Positions 43,568 to 52,626 of a stretch of 64,000 nucleotides of DNA are shown here, piece after piece. The translations under genes were made by a program, and so were the position numbers. The DNA is taken from NCBI GenBank assembly GCA_913052345.1, contig CAJXDR010000008.1, positions 1-64,000 of the forward strand, given 5' to 3'. The DNA is from UBA4421 sp002470275 (GTDB lineage Bacteria > Pseudomonadota > Gammaproteobacteria > Pseudomonadales > Azotimanducaceae). Below the pieces are notes generated by a model. That model searched no databases. It saw nothing but the letters and a program-made list of their open reading frames with translations, and was not told the origin of the DNA. Within the stretch, counting starts at the first letter, position 1. Each line of letters opens with the position of its first letter.

Positions 43568-44698
43568 TTAATCCCAGGGCACCCACTGTCCACCTCCCTG
43601 AGCGCTGGCTACTACCTGCTGCACAAAGCGCATACCGGCTATACCGTCTTCAATGCCGGGGATTGGGAGCGCGCCCGGTTTCCCCAGGAGCCCAAGGCAG
43701 AAGTTTCGATAAATTTCTGCGAAGGCCTCCAGATAACCTTCTGGATGCCCTGGAGGCAGGCGCCCGGCGCTGTGTGCTGAGGCACCGATTCCAGGACCTC
43801 CTGAGCGTCTTACTTCAAGGGGGCGATCCGCATATCGGATGATCAGACTATTTGCATCCTGCTGTTCCCACTCCAGTGAAGCGAGTTCCCCGTAAACGCC
43901 CAGCGACAGGTCATTTTCTTTCCCGAGAGCAATCTGACTGGCCGCGATCGTGCCCCGAGCGCCATTGGCAAAGCGCAGCAAAACGTTCCCGTCATCCTCC
44001 AGCTGCCTGCCCGGTATAAAGGTAGTGAGATCGGCGCAAAGCTCGGAGATCTCAAGCTCCGTAACGAAGCGCACCAAGTTGTGCGCGTGGGTGCCAATAT
44101 CGCCAAAGGCGCCCGCAGCCCCTGAACGAGCAGGGTCCGTTCGCCAGGACGCCTGCTTGTGATCACCGAGTTCTGAACTGAGCCAGCCCTGAAGGTAACG
44201 ACAATCAACTCGACGTATGGACCCGAGAACGCCGGCACGCACCAGTTGCTGCGCCTCTCGAATCATAGGGTAGCCGGTATAGTTATGGGTCAGCGCAAAC
44301 TGACGATCCGTCTCAGCCAGCACCGTGGATAAAAGCTGCGCCTCATCCAAATTCAGCGCCAGGGGTTTATCGCAGACCACATGGAAGCCGGCCCTCAACG
44401 CCGCCATAGCGATGGGTACATGAAGATGGTTGGGGGTCGCTATGATCACGAAATCCATACCTTCCCCTGGAGCACGCCGGGCCTCGGCGGCAAACATCTC
44501 CTCGTAGGTCCCATAGCAGCGCTCTGCCGGTAACCCATAACGCGCCACCCCCGACGCGACAGACTTTTCTGGCGCAGCGGAAAAAGCACCGCAGACCAAG
44601 GTCGCTAGTCCATCCATCTCAGCCGCCATGCGGTGCACTGGCCCGATAAAGGCTCCTTCGCCACCGCCCACCATCCCAAACTGAAGCTTGCTAACCAA
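43568..44698 (-). CDS. Gfo/Idh/MocA family oxidoreductase
   Basis: 376-residue NAD(P)-dependent sugar or inositol dehydrogenase. The Rossmann start is GMVGGGEGAFIG, and VIIATPNHLHVPIAMAALRAGFHVVCDKPLALN carries the family Lys of the EKP-type motif (here DKP). GDIGTHAHNLV has the catalytic-region Asp and His. The start is TTG at 44698 with GGGGA upstream; ATG 44674 is the alternative. It is divergent from the second isomerase gene, and the pair is likely used in a single carbohydrate pathway. Confidence 0.9.
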   Translation of the reverse strand: MVSKLQFGMVGGGEGAFIGPVHRMAAEMDGLATLVCGAFSAAPEKSVASGVARYGLPAERCYGTYEEMFAAEARRAPGEGMDFVIIATPNHLHVPIAMAALRAGFHVVCDKPLALNLDEAQLLSTVLAETDRQFALTHNYTGYPMIREAQQLVRAGVLGSIRRVDCRYLQGWLSSELGDHKQASWRTDPARSGAAGAFGDIGTHAHNLVRFVTELEISELCADLTTFIPGRQLEDDGNVLLRFANGARGTIAASQIALGKENDLSLGVYGELASLEWEQQDANSLIIRYADRPLEVRRSGGPGIGASAHSAGRLPPGHPEGYLEAFAEIYRNFCLGLLGKPGALPIPGIEDGIAGMRFVQQVVASAQGGGQWVPWD

Positions 44699-44805
44699 TC
44701 CAGTCCCCAGTCTCTAAAATCTTTACTAAACCCTACCTTATCCCAAACGGACAGGGATGTTAGGGTTCTTATCGCAAGCTTGAGCGACAGGAGGAGACAT
44801 CGAGC

Positions 44806-45573
44806 ATGGCCGCCATCGTACCCATATCCGTACAGCTATACAGCGTTCGCGAGGCCTCAGCTGAGAACTTCGATCAAGTCCTGGACGTCATTTCGCGCAT
44901 TGGCTTTAAAGGCGTCGAGCCTTTCAACCTTTTTGGCAAGCGCCCGGCAGATTTCAGACGTCAGGTAGAAGATCTAGGAATGCAGGTCTCATCCACTCAT
45001 TTCCCCTGGGTAAACCGCAGCCCGGACATTGGCAAGGTAGCCGATACCGTAAAAACCCTGGGCCTAGACATGGCGCCAGGCGGGTTCTGGCCCGACGATT
45101 TCAAGGATATGGAGGCCATCAAGCGCACCATAGACACCACGCAGGGGCTGGTTGATGACTTGGCACGCTATGACTTAAAGCTTTTCCTGCACAATCACTA
45201 CTGGGAATTCGCGGAGGTTGAGGGTCGACCTGGCTATCACTACCTCCAGGATGCCGTGCCAGACGTTCTGTTTCAAATTGACACCTACTGGGCGGCGAAC
45301 TTTGGCAAAAACGATGCTGCCGCAGAACTATCTAGGGTGCGCGAACGCACCCCCCTCCTGCACATCAAGGACGGACCGCTGGTCCCTGACGAGCCTCACG
45401 TTGCCGTTGGCTCAGGGAAGATGAATTTTGAGGAAATTTTTGCTGCCGTGGATCCAAGCGTCTTTCAATGGGCCGTCGTTGAACTCGATCATTGCGCCAC
45501 CGATATGCTGACGGCCCTGGCCATGAGCTATCAATATCTCACTACCCAGGGTTTTGCTGAGGGCAATGTATGA
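44806..45573 (+). CDS. Sugar phosphate isomerase/epimerase (TIM barrel)
   Basis: 255-residue xylose-isomerase-like barrel, a different subgroup from the one at 42466. Metal-site segments are GFKGVEPFN, LFLHNHYWEFAEVEG, DVLFQIDTYWAANFGK and LLHIKDGPLV, and the last Glu is in WAVVELDHC. GGAGGAG lies 9 bases before the ATG. It overlaps the aminotransferase gene by 4 bases. With the Gfo/Idh gene it suggests oxidation followed by isomerisation or epimerisation of a sugar. Confidence 0.88.
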   Translation: MAAIVPISVQLYSVREASAENFDQVLDVISRIGFKGVEPFNLFGKRPADFRRQVEDLGMQVSSTHFPWVNRSPDIGKVADTVKTLGLDMAPGGFWPDDFKDMEAIKRTIDTTQGLVDDLARYDLKLFLHNHYWEFAEVEGRPGYHYLQDAVPDVLFQIDTYWAANFGKNDAAAELSRVRERTPLLHIKDGPLVPDEPHVAVGSGKMNFEEIFAAVDPSVFQWAVVELDHCATDMLTALAMSYQYLTTQGFAEGNV

Positions 45574-46727
45574 GCGACGAGATACGCTACGACTTCGGCA
45601 CCGGGCGCTCCGATCCATCTACCTTTCCCGTCGCGGCGCTCCAGGCAGCTGCGACCAAGGTTATCCAGGAGCAAGCAGAGGCGCTGACCCGGTATCCCGG
45701 CAACCTGGGTCATCAGGGCCTTCGCCAAGCCATGGCCGAACGCGAGCGCGAACGCGAAGGGGTGACGCTGGATCCAGATCACATCCTGCTGACCAATGGA
45801 TCCATGCAGGGCGTAACGCTCACCGCTGAGGCGCTGCAGGAGCGCCAAGGCGATACGGTGCTTATAGAAGAGCACAGCTACCCCGGCACTCTGAGCGCCT
45901 ATCGATCATTGAAGTACGACATGATCGGCATTCCGCTGGATGAGGGCGGCATGCGCCCAGACGCAGTGGAGCAGGCCCTCAAGCGACTGCAGGGTGAATC
46001 CCGACTGCCGAAATTCATCTATACCATCAGCACCTATCAAAACCCCACCGGCTTCGTCATGCCCCGGGAAAGACGGCTGCAAATCATTGAGTTGGCGAAA
46101 CACTATGGCGTCCCCGTAGTGGAGGACAACTGTTATGCAGACGTCCACTACGATGGCCCCGTGGAGCCTGCCTGCTACGCGCTGGACGATGATCCGGGAC
46201 AAATTTACCTTTGCTCGCTATCAAAAATACTCGCGCCAGGTCTTCGATTGGGCTACGTCTACGCGCGACCGCCCATGCTGCAAAAAATTCTCGCCCGTAG
46301 ACATGATGCGGGCAGCAACTATTTGGCGGCCGCCATCGCCGCCGAGTTCTATCGTGACGGCATTGGCGCACATGCCCGTGTGGCGAATCCCGTGCTAAAG
46401 GAAAAACGTGATCTGACGCTCAAGGGCCTTGAAAACGAGCTGGGCGACATCTGCGTCTGGTCCGAGCCAGTGGGCGGCCTGTTTATCTGGGTACGGCTTC
46501 CCGAGGACGTTGACCGACCTGCCCTACTGGACACCGCACGCGCAGCGGGGGTCAACTTTCTACCGGGGCAATCCTTCCACTTCCAGAGCAAGGACGTGCC
46601 CTATTTGCGCCTGGCTTTCGGTCATCTGACCCTTGAACAAATTGATCAGGGCCTGCCCATCCTGGCGCGGTGCATCAGGCGATGTCGCAGCAGCAATGAG
46701 GCCAGAGGCTTTGACGGGTTATTTTAG
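45570..46727 (+). CDS. PLP-dependent aminotransferase (class I/II, fold type I)
   Basis: 385-residue aminotransferase of the 2-aminoadipate/MocR-aminotransferase-like group without a DNA-binding domain. YTISTYQNPTG is the conserved substrate Asn-Pro segment, VVEDNCYADVHYDG holds the PLP Asp, and SLSKILAPGLRLGY contains the Schiff-base Lys near residue 215. FLPGQSFHF is near the C terminus. The 4-base overlap with the isomerase gene implies joint expression; an amino sugar or amino acid side product may be involved. Confidence 0.9.
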   Translation: MSDEIRYDFGTGRSDPSTFPVAALQAAATKVIQEQAEALTRYPGNLGHQGLRQAMAEREREREGVTLDPDHILLTNGSMQGVTLTAEALQERQGDTVLIEEHSYPGTLSAYRSLKYDMIGIPLDEGGMRPDAVEQALKRLQGESRLPKFIYTISTYQNPTGFVMPRERRLQIIELAKHYGVPVVEDNCYADVHYDGPVEPACYALDDDPGQIYLCSLSKILAPGLRLGYVYARPPMLQKILARRHDAGSNYLAAAIAAEFYRDGIGAHARVANPVLKEKRDLTLKGLENELGDICVWSEPVGGLFIWVRLPEDVDRPALLDTARAAGVNFLPGQSFHFQSKDVPYLRLAFGHLTLEQIDQGLPILARCIRRCRSSNEARGFDGLF

Positions 46728-46760
46728 CTAGACGATCGTCGTTAGAAGAAGCGCCCGGCC

Positions 46761-47693
46761 CTAGTAGAGGGCCACATCCAGCACGCCACGATAACCTCGA
46801 CGGATTTCCATTTGCTCTCTAAGTCCCTGGGCTAGCAGCATGCTGTGCGCCTGCGCCAGTCGGTAGTGCGGACAGTTCACCACCAGGTGATGTTCAAGAT
46901 GATAGTGCACGGAATAGGGGGCAATCAGAGCGCGCTCCCACCAACTCGTTAGCGTGGTGCGCGTATTTCGCAGTCGATCATCGTTGTCCTGGACGGCAGC
47001 GTGCTCACCGATATTACGCAGCCGAACAATGAAGCGATTCCAGGTCAGCGCTGGCAGCCACCAGAGTAGGAAATATAAATACCAGGACCCGGCTGCAGCA
47101 AAGCATCCCAAAAAAACGACGTTGATCAGAAGGTTTGGCCCCAGCCGCCTCCAACTCCGACCCAGGCGGTCTCTCAGGGTATCCCCCTTAAAAGCCGCAC
47201 TGAATAAACGGCCGTATTGATCCCATCCGGTCTGTCCCGTGAGATCACGTATCACCTTGCGTCGAAAGGAAGCCTTAGAGATAGGAAAGGGTTTCGATAA
47301 CGGCAGATCAGGATCGTCTTCCTGCTGCGTATTGGCATGATGCTTCAGGTGATATGCGCGGTAATTATCTACCTTTTCGTCGGTCAGGGGTCGGCTCAGC
47401 ACCCACTCGCATACCCAATCATTGAGCCGCCGATTTTCATACAGCAGCCCATGAGCCCCATCATGGTTCAGTACCGCAAGCCCGAGTTGTCGCGCCCCGA
47501 TAACCATCACCCCGAGCACCAGCGTCAGAGGATTCGTCCAGATCGAAACCACCACCCAGGCAGCCACGATCACGCCCCAGCAATGGAGGATTGCCAGAGT
47601 GCTGCGTGCCGATGAGATAGATCGCAGGCTCTCGAGCTGAGAGACCGAGAAATAATCGCCTGGTCGCTGAACGTTTTGCATGGCCGTCTGCAT
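46761..47693 (-). CDS. Membrane fatty acid desaturase family protein
   Basis: 310-residue di-iron membrane desaturase/hydroxylase. Three histidine clusters are intact: HDGAH (77-81), HLKHH (115-119) and HYHLEHH (263-269). Four hydrophobic segments lie around them (about 35-70 and 185-215). It could desaturate acyl lipids or hydroxylate a carotenoid or other lipid; the spacing matches the fatty acid desaturase type. An in-frame ATG four codons later is possible. Divergent from the MBL gene, with a direct repeat in the gap. Confidence 0.9.
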   Translation of the reverse strand: MQTAMQNVQRPGDYFSVSQLESLRSISSARSTLAILHCWGVIVAAWVVVSIWTNPLTLVLGVMVIGARQLGLAVLNHDGAHGLLYENRRLNDWVCEWVLSRPLTDEKVDNYRAYHLKHHANTQQEDDPDLPLSKPFPISKASFRRKVIRDLTGQTGWDQYGRLFSAAFKGDTLRDRLGRSWRRLGPNLLINVVFLGCFAAAGSWYLYFLLWWLPALTWNRFIVRLRNIGEHAAVQDNDDRLRNTRTTLTSWWERALIAPYSVHYHLEHHLVVNCPHYRLAQAHSMLLAQGLREQMEIRRGYRGVLDVALY

Positions 47694-47703
47694 GTAGGGT
47701 TAT

Positions 47704-47730
47704 CGCCTGAAAAAGCCTACGCCTGAAAAA
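47704..47730. repeat. Short direct repeat in divergent promoter region
   Basis: CGCCTGAAAAA occurs at 47704-47714 and again at 47720-47730, 16 bases apart from start to start, between the desaturase and MBL hydrolase genes. A TATACT at 47778-47783, 8 bases before the MBL ATG, is the best -10 candidate, which would leave almost no leader. No -35 box matches. Regulator binding is speculative. Confidence 0.35.
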
Positions 47731-47791
47731 AATAGTTTTCTACCCTAGAGAAGGCAACCAAGACTCAGCGAAAAGACTATACTGCGATGCT

Positions 47792-48868
47792 ATGACCGAA
47801 CATCGTAACCCAGAAATACGCTACCCCTTCGATCGGGAACCCGAACCAGGGTGCACCCGGGTGGTGGCCCCGGGCCTGCGATGGTTGGCCATGCCCATGC
47901 CGGGCTCTCTCTCCTTCATCAATTTGTACCTCATTGAGGACGCTCAGGGCTGGTGGGCAGTCGATACCGGGTTAGCGGGCGCACGCACAGAGGCCTTGTG
48001 GCAAAAAATTTTCGCGACCGAATTGGATGGGAAGCCGATCATCGGCGTGATCTGCACCCACATGCACCCAGACCACATCGGTCAGGCCGTCATGCTCACC
48101 GACCATTGGCGTTGTCCACTTTATATGACGGCTGGCGAGTACTATCAGGCGCGGGCCTTTGCCAATAGCAACGGTAAGTCCGGGTGGCTGGGCCAACAGT
48201 TTTACAGCCGAGCGGGCATGCCCGCTGACTACCTGGACCAGCTCGCCAAGATGTGGTCGGGACCTAAAAACCCCGGCATGAGTATGCCCGCTATCGTGCC
48301 TGGCTTTGAACGTCTTAGAGAGGGTCAGGTTCTACAGCTCGGCGGACACACCTGGCAGATTATTGTTGGGTCCGGACACTCACCCGAGCATGCGTGTCTT
48401 TACTGTGCCCATCACAAAATCCTAATTTCCGGTGACCAGGTGCTGCCCATCATCACCTCCAACGTAAGCGTTCATCCCAATGAACCTAATGCGAATCCGC
48501 TTAAGGACTGGATGGCCTCCCACGAACGCTTCCTTAGGCTCATCCCCAACGATACGTTGGTGCTGCCCGCGCATAACCTACCCTTTTATGGTGTGCAGAC
48601 ACGACTCCGGGAGCTGATCCGTCACCATGAAGATCGGTTGCTGGCCATCGAGGCGGCCTGCAGAGAACCCCAGATAGCCAAGGACCTGTTGCCGGTGCTG
48701 TTCACCAGAACGCTTGAGCCCGGGCAGATGATGATGGCCCTGGGCGAGGCCATTGCCCATATCCACCTGCTCATGGCGGAGGGCCGGCTACAGCGAAGCG
48801 TAGATGCCCAAGGTCGCTATCGCTTCCAAACCACGGGCCTGAGCCTGGAGAGACGGGCTCACTCCTGA
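47792..48868 (+). CDS. Metallo-beta-lactamase fold hydrolase
   Basis: 358-residue MBL-fold enzyme. The zinc signature is THMHPDHIG (His90, His92, Asp94, His95). Further ligands are His in GSGHSPEHACLY near 191 and Asp in LISGDQVLP. A C-terminal helical extension with LIRHHEDRLLAIE places it with glyoxalase II-like or lactonase/thioesterase subgroups. The substrate is unknown. It is followed 30 bases later by a small membrane protein gene, probably on one transcript. Confidence 0.88.
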   Translation: MTEHRNPEIRYPFDREPEPGCTRVVAPGLRWLAMPMPGSLSFINLYLIEDAQGWWAVDTGLAGARTEALWQKIFATELDGKPIIGVICTHMHPDHIGQAVMLTDHWRCPLYMTAGEYYQARAFANSNGKSGWLGQQFYSRAGMPADYLDQLAKMWSGPKNPGMSMPAIVPGFERLREGQVLQLGGHTWQIIVGSGHSPEHACLYCAHHKILISGDQVLPIITSNVSVHPNEPNANPLKDWMASHERFLRLIPNDTLVLPAHNLPFYGVQTRLRELIRHHEDRLLAIEAACREPQIAKDLLPVLFTRTLEPGQMMMALGEAIAHIHLLMAEGRLQRSVDAQGRYRFQTTGLSLERRAHS

Positions 48869-48898
48869 GATCATGGTAACGGACCCCGGGAGCGGGTG

Positions 48899-49156
48899 AT
48901 GAACAAACCAAACATTCGACAGCGCATTGCCCTCATCAGCTACAGGATACTGCGCTATGCTCAGCTGCGGCTTCCACCCGGTATCCGAAGCTGTGTGGGC
49001 ATCTTGTTTATGATTGGTGGCGTCTTTGGATTCTTGCCCATTCTTGGCTTTTGGATGTTACCCCTGGGCCTTGCCCTGATTGCCCTAGATATCCCGCCCG
49101 CTCGAACCCGTATCCAACGCTGGATGCAACGACTCAAAGACGATGCCAATGCCTAA
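48899..49156 (+). CDS. Small PGPGW-like membrane protein
   Basis: 85-residue inner-membrane protein with two hydrophobic helices (about 32-48 and 50-64). The family-like core is GGVFGFLPILGFWMLPLGLAL, followed by a basic amphipathic tail (ARTRIQRWMQRLK). Similar to small proteobacterial proteins of unknown function (PGPGW type). The ATG at 48899 has GGGAG 6 bases ahead; a GTG one codon earlier is also possible. Confidence 0.8.
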   Translation: MNKPNIRQRIALISYRILRYAQLRLPPGIRSCVGILFMIGGVFGFLPILGFWMLPLGLALIALDIPPARTRIQRWMQRLKDDANA

Positions 49157-49243
49157 ACATGCCCGGAATCCACGGCGAGCTGCTTGCCAATAGCAGCATG
49201 AACCGGCAGGCTATTTCAAACTGTGCTAAGGGGAGGCCTCTTC

Positions 49244-50698
49244 GTGAGCGACATCAGCTTTGCATCCGCTACGGATCTCGCAGACCGCATTCAAAAACGA
49301 GACATTTCATCCGTCGAGTTACTGCAACACTTCCTGGAGCGAGTAGATCGGCATAACCCCGATCTCAACGCCATCGTTGTCGATATGCGCGAGGCCGCCC
49401 TCGAAGATGCGGCCGCCGCTGATCGCGAGCTGGCCCAAGGTCGCAGCCGAGGCCCTCTCCACGGCGTCCCCATGACGGTGAAGGAGTCCTATAACGTCGC
49501 GGGCACGCCGACAACGCGAGGCCGGCTGGAATGGCGCACAAATATCCCGGACCAGGATGCGGTATCTATCGCTAAGCTGCGCCAGGCCGGTGCCATTATT
49601 TTCGGGAAAACCAACGTACCGTTAGATTTGGCCGATTTTCAGAGCTACAACGACGTTTACGGCACCACCAACAATCCGTATGACCTAAGGCGTGGCCCTG
49701 GCGGATCATCTGGCGGGTCTGCCGCCGCCTTGGCGGCGGGCCTTACCGGCATCGAAACTGGATCAGATATTGGCGGTTCTATCCGCAACCCTGCGCACTA
49801 CTGTGGCGTCTTCGGTCATAAGCCGACCCATAACTTGCTGGATATGCGCGGCCATGCGCCACCCGGAGACATCCGCGCGGATTCCGATCTCTCGGTGATT
49901 GGACCACTGGCGCGATCTGCTCAAGACCTAGCGACGGCCACCCGGGCTATGGCGGGACCCGATGAGATCATGGCCCGAGGGTATCGGCTTGATTTACCCC
50001 AGTGGCGGGATCGCAGACTGTCGGATTTGCGAGTTGGGGTATGGAAAAATGAGGTATCGGCCCCGGTCAGCCAAGAGGTGGAGGCTCGCGTTGAGCAGGT
50101 GGCCCAGGCCCTGCGCGATGAAGGCGCACAGGTTGACGATGGCGCAAAGCCAGACTTCACCTCAGAGCACTGTTATGAGGTCTATCGCAGCTTGCTCCAT
50201 GCAACCATGGCCTCAAGAATGAACGATGCGGACTATGAAAGCCTGAAGCGACATGTCGACACGTTAAGCCCGGACGACACGAGTGAATCCGCCGAGGTTC
50301 AGCGAGCGCAGACCTCTAGTTTCAAGGCCTGGCGCAGCGCGAACGAAAAGAGGCACCATTTGCGGTGGGCATGGCACGAGTACTTCGAGCGGTACGACAT
50401 CATGCTGGCGCCGGTCACTGCTACCGCTGCGTTCGAGCATGATCATCGCCCCCTTTGGGATAGAACGACCTTGGTCGACAATCAGCCCAGGCCCTATTTT
50501 GAGCAGGTTTTCTGGTCCGGGTTGACCGGTGTGGCCTTTCTGCCATCCACAGTCATCCCAACGGGCCTTAACGAATCCGGACTACCCATCGGAATCCAGA
50601 TCGTTGGTGCCGCCTATGACGATTTGATTACCATCGGCATCGCCAGCGATTTAGAGCGTCTGGGTTTCGCCTTTACGCCACCTCCGGCCTATGTCTAA
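49244..50698 (+). CDS. Amidase (amidase signature family)
   Basis: 484-residue amidase-signature hydrolase. The Ser-cisSer-Lys triad is visible: Lys in VPMTVKESYNVAG, cis-Ser in PGGSSGGSAAALAAG, and nucleophile Ser in GSDIGGSIRNPAHYC. The start is GTG at 49244 with AGGGGAGG 7 bases upstream; the frame extends seven codons further. It is one of three amidase genes in the window, not close copies of each other. The natural amide is unknown. It precedes the mevalonate operon by 36 bases, perhaps on the same transcript. Confidence 0.92.
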   Translation: MSDISFASATDLADRIQKRDISSVELLQHFLERVDRHNPDLNAIVVDMREAALEDAAAADRELAQGRSRGPLHGVPMTVKESYNVAGTPTTRGRLEWRTNIPDQDAVSIAKLRQAGAIIFGKTNVPLDLADFQSYNDVYGTTNNPYDLRRGPGGSSGGSAAALAAGLTGIETGSDIGGSIRNPAHYCGVFGHKPTHNLLDMRGHAPPGDIRADSDLSVIGPLARSAQDLATATRAMAGPDEIMARGYRLDLPQWRDRRLSDLRVGVWKNEVSAPVSQEVEARVEQVAQALRDEGAQVDDGAKPDFTSEHCYEVYRSLLHATMASRMNDADYESLKRHVDTLSPDDTSESAEVQRAQTSSFKAWRSANEKRHHLRWAWHEYFERYDIMLAPVTATAAFEHDHRPLWDRTTLVDNQPRPYFEQVFWSGLTGVAFLPSTVIPTGLNESGLPIGIQIVGAAYDDLITIGIASDLERLGFAFTPPPAYV

Positions 50699-50734
50699 CC
50701 CTTCAGCCCGGGACAGCAGCATTAGGTTCGTCAT

Positions 50735-51679
50735 ATGGCCGTGACCACCGCTGTCGCGCATCCCAATGTGGCCCTGGTGAAATACTGGGGCAAGCAAGAT
50801 AAAGCGGGAAATCTCCCGGCTACGCCGAATCTGTCCATCACGCTGTCGACGCTGAGCACCCAAACTTCCGTGCGGGAGAGTGCTCACGACCAGCTGGTCT
50901 TAAATGATCACGAGCAACAGGATCTCAAGGTGGCCGCCTGGCTTCGGCAGCTTCGCGAAAGCTACGACATCCCGCCGCTGCACATCGAGACTAACAACAA
51001 CTTTCCCACTGGAGCGGGGCTTGCCTCCTCGGCCTCTGGCTTCGCTGCTCTGATCACGGCGATTAACGAACACTGTGCACTTGGCCATAACCCAGCTCTC
51101 TGCTCGGACCTGGCCCGCCGAGGTTCCGCCAGCGCCGCCCGCTCGATTTATGGCGGCTTTGTTGCCCTCGTCCCCCCTCAATGGCAGGCACAGAAGCTGG
51201 CTCCAGCCGAGCATTGGCCGTTGCGGGTCGTGGTGGCAGTGACCAGCCATCTTCCCAAGGCCGTCGGCTCCACCGAGGGCATGCAGAGAAGCCGTGATAC
51301 CTCGGCCTATTACCCGGCCTGGGTAAGCGGCTCAGGCCAAGACTTTGAAGCGGCGGCCAGTGCCATCGAAGCCAGGAACTTCCAGCGTCTGGCTGAGGTA
51401 TCCGAGTTGAATTGCCTAAAAATGCATAGCCTGATGCTGACGAGTGTACCCACGCTGAGCTACTGGACGCCCGCAACCCTAGCCTGCATGGAAACTGTTC
51501 GAGAGCTTAGGCGTCAGGGCGAAGGGGTCTTCTTCAGCATCGACGCTGGCCCTCAGGTAAAGGCCATCTGCCTCCCAGAAAGTCAGCTCCAAGTCGCCGA
51601 ACAACTGCGTGAAACCCCCGGGGTGGTAGAGGTCATCAGCTGCGAACTCGGCGAAGGTGCGCGGATCGTTCCATCGTGA
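50735..51679 (+). CDS. mvaD: Diphosphomevalonate decarboxylase
   Basis: 314-residue GHMP-fold enzyme that converts mevalonate 5-diphosphate to isopentenyl diphosphate with ATP. The N-terminal HPNVALVKYWGKQD is diagnostic. The ATP loop is NNFPTGAGLASSASGFAALI (about residues 89-108). ARRGSASAARSIYGGFV follows. Near the C terminus FFSIDAGPQVKAICLPE includes the catalytic-region Asp. It opens the mevalonate operon and overlaps the next kinase by 4 bases. Confidence 0.94.
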   Translation: MAVTTAVAHPNVALVKYWGKQDKAGNLPATPNLSITLSTLSTQTSVRESAHDQLVLNDHEQQDLKVAAWLRQLRESYDIPPLHIETNNNFPTGAGLASSASGFAALITAINEHCALGHNPALCSDLARRGSASAARSIYGGFVALVPPQWQAQKLAPAEHWPLRVVVAVTSHLPKAVGSTEGMQRSRDTSAYYPAWVSGSGQDFEAAASAIEARNFQRLAEVSELNCLKMHSLMLTSVPTLSYWTPATLACMETVRELRRQGEGVFFSIDAGPQVKAICLPESQLQVAEQLRETPGVVEVISCELGEGARIVPS

Positions 51680-52626
51680 TCGTCAGCGCCCCCGGCAAGG
51701 CCGTTCTGTGGGGGGAGTACGCAGCACTCACAGGCGCGCCTGCGGCCGTGATGGCGCTCAACGCCCGAGCCCAGGTACACATTACGCCCTCCCAGGACGC
51801 GCTCTGGCATTTTAAGACCTCTGGCTTTGAGTCCCCCAATACCGCCTGTGCCCCCGAACGTCTCCCCCCACCAGGCGATCAGAATTTCTGTGCGACGGTG
51901 GCGACCCACTGGGGCCTTAACTGCCTGGCAGACCTTTCTGACAGGCCACTCAACGTCTTCACTGGAACAGATGCCTTTTATCACCATAAGCAGAAGCTTG
52001 GGCTGGGTTCTTCGGCCGCCGTATGTAATGCCGTCTATCGGGCGCTGTGCGAGCTAAGCGGGCGTATGGCCAGCGTTACTGAGGCCAATGAAATACACAG
52101 GGCCTGGCAGGGCAAGCGCGGCAGTGGCCTAGACGTCGCGTGTTCTTGGTCAGGCGGCACCGTTATCTTTCAGAACGGGCAAACCCAGCCGCTATCCCTG
52201 CCGGCGGGCCTGCAGTGGCAACTTGTCTGGAGCGGAAAGAGCGCGGAAACCGTATCCCATATCCATCGCTTTAATGACTGGTTGTCCCGTGGGGATATTG
52301 CGCCCCTCAACCGCCTTGCCAAATGCTGCGCGGACTTAGCTAACGGTCATCTCAACCTGCCGGCGCTTGCCGCCTACGTTGAGGCGCTTCGACAACTTGA
52401 TCACGAGGCTGGACTAAATATTTTTACCCAAGAGCATGCTAGCTTGGGTAACATAGCGTCCGCCTCGGGAGCACTCTATAAACCTTGCGGGGCTGGTGGC
52501 GGCGATATTGGTATCGCCTTTGCAGAATCAGAGGCACAAATAGCCCGCTTCGCTGCACAAGCCCAAACACACGGCTTTCAGATACTGGACCTGGAGATTG
52601 CGGAACATGGCACTAGAGTCGAATAG
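51676..52626 (+). CDS. Phosphomevalonate kinase-like GHMP kinase
   Basis: 316-residue GHMP kinase, most likely phosphomevalonate kinase because mevalonate kinase and the decarboxylase flank it. The N terminus SAPGKAVLWGEYAALTGAPA is kinase-typical. The ATP loop KQKLGLGSSAAVCNAV is near residue 110, and KRGSGLDVACSWSGG follows. The C-terminal KPCGAGGGDIGIAF is the third GHMP motif. It overlaps the decarboxylase by 4 bases and the HMGR-MVK gene by 20, so the operon is tightly coupled. Confidence 0.88.
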   Translation: MIVSAPGKAVLWGEYAALTGAPAAVMALNARAQVHITPSQDALWHFKTSGFESPNTACAPERLPPPGDQNFCATVATHWGLNCLADLSDRPLNVFTGTDAFYHHKQKLGLGSSAAVCNAVYRALCELSGRMASVTEANEIHRAWQGKRGSGLDVACSWSGGTVIFQNGQTQPLSLPAGLQWQLVWSGKSAETVSHIHRFNDWLSRGDIAPLNRLAKCCADLANGHLNLPALAAYVEALRQLDHEAGLNIFTQEHASLGNIASASGALYKPCGAGGGDIGIAFAESEAQIARFAAQAQTHGFQILDLEIAEHGTRVE

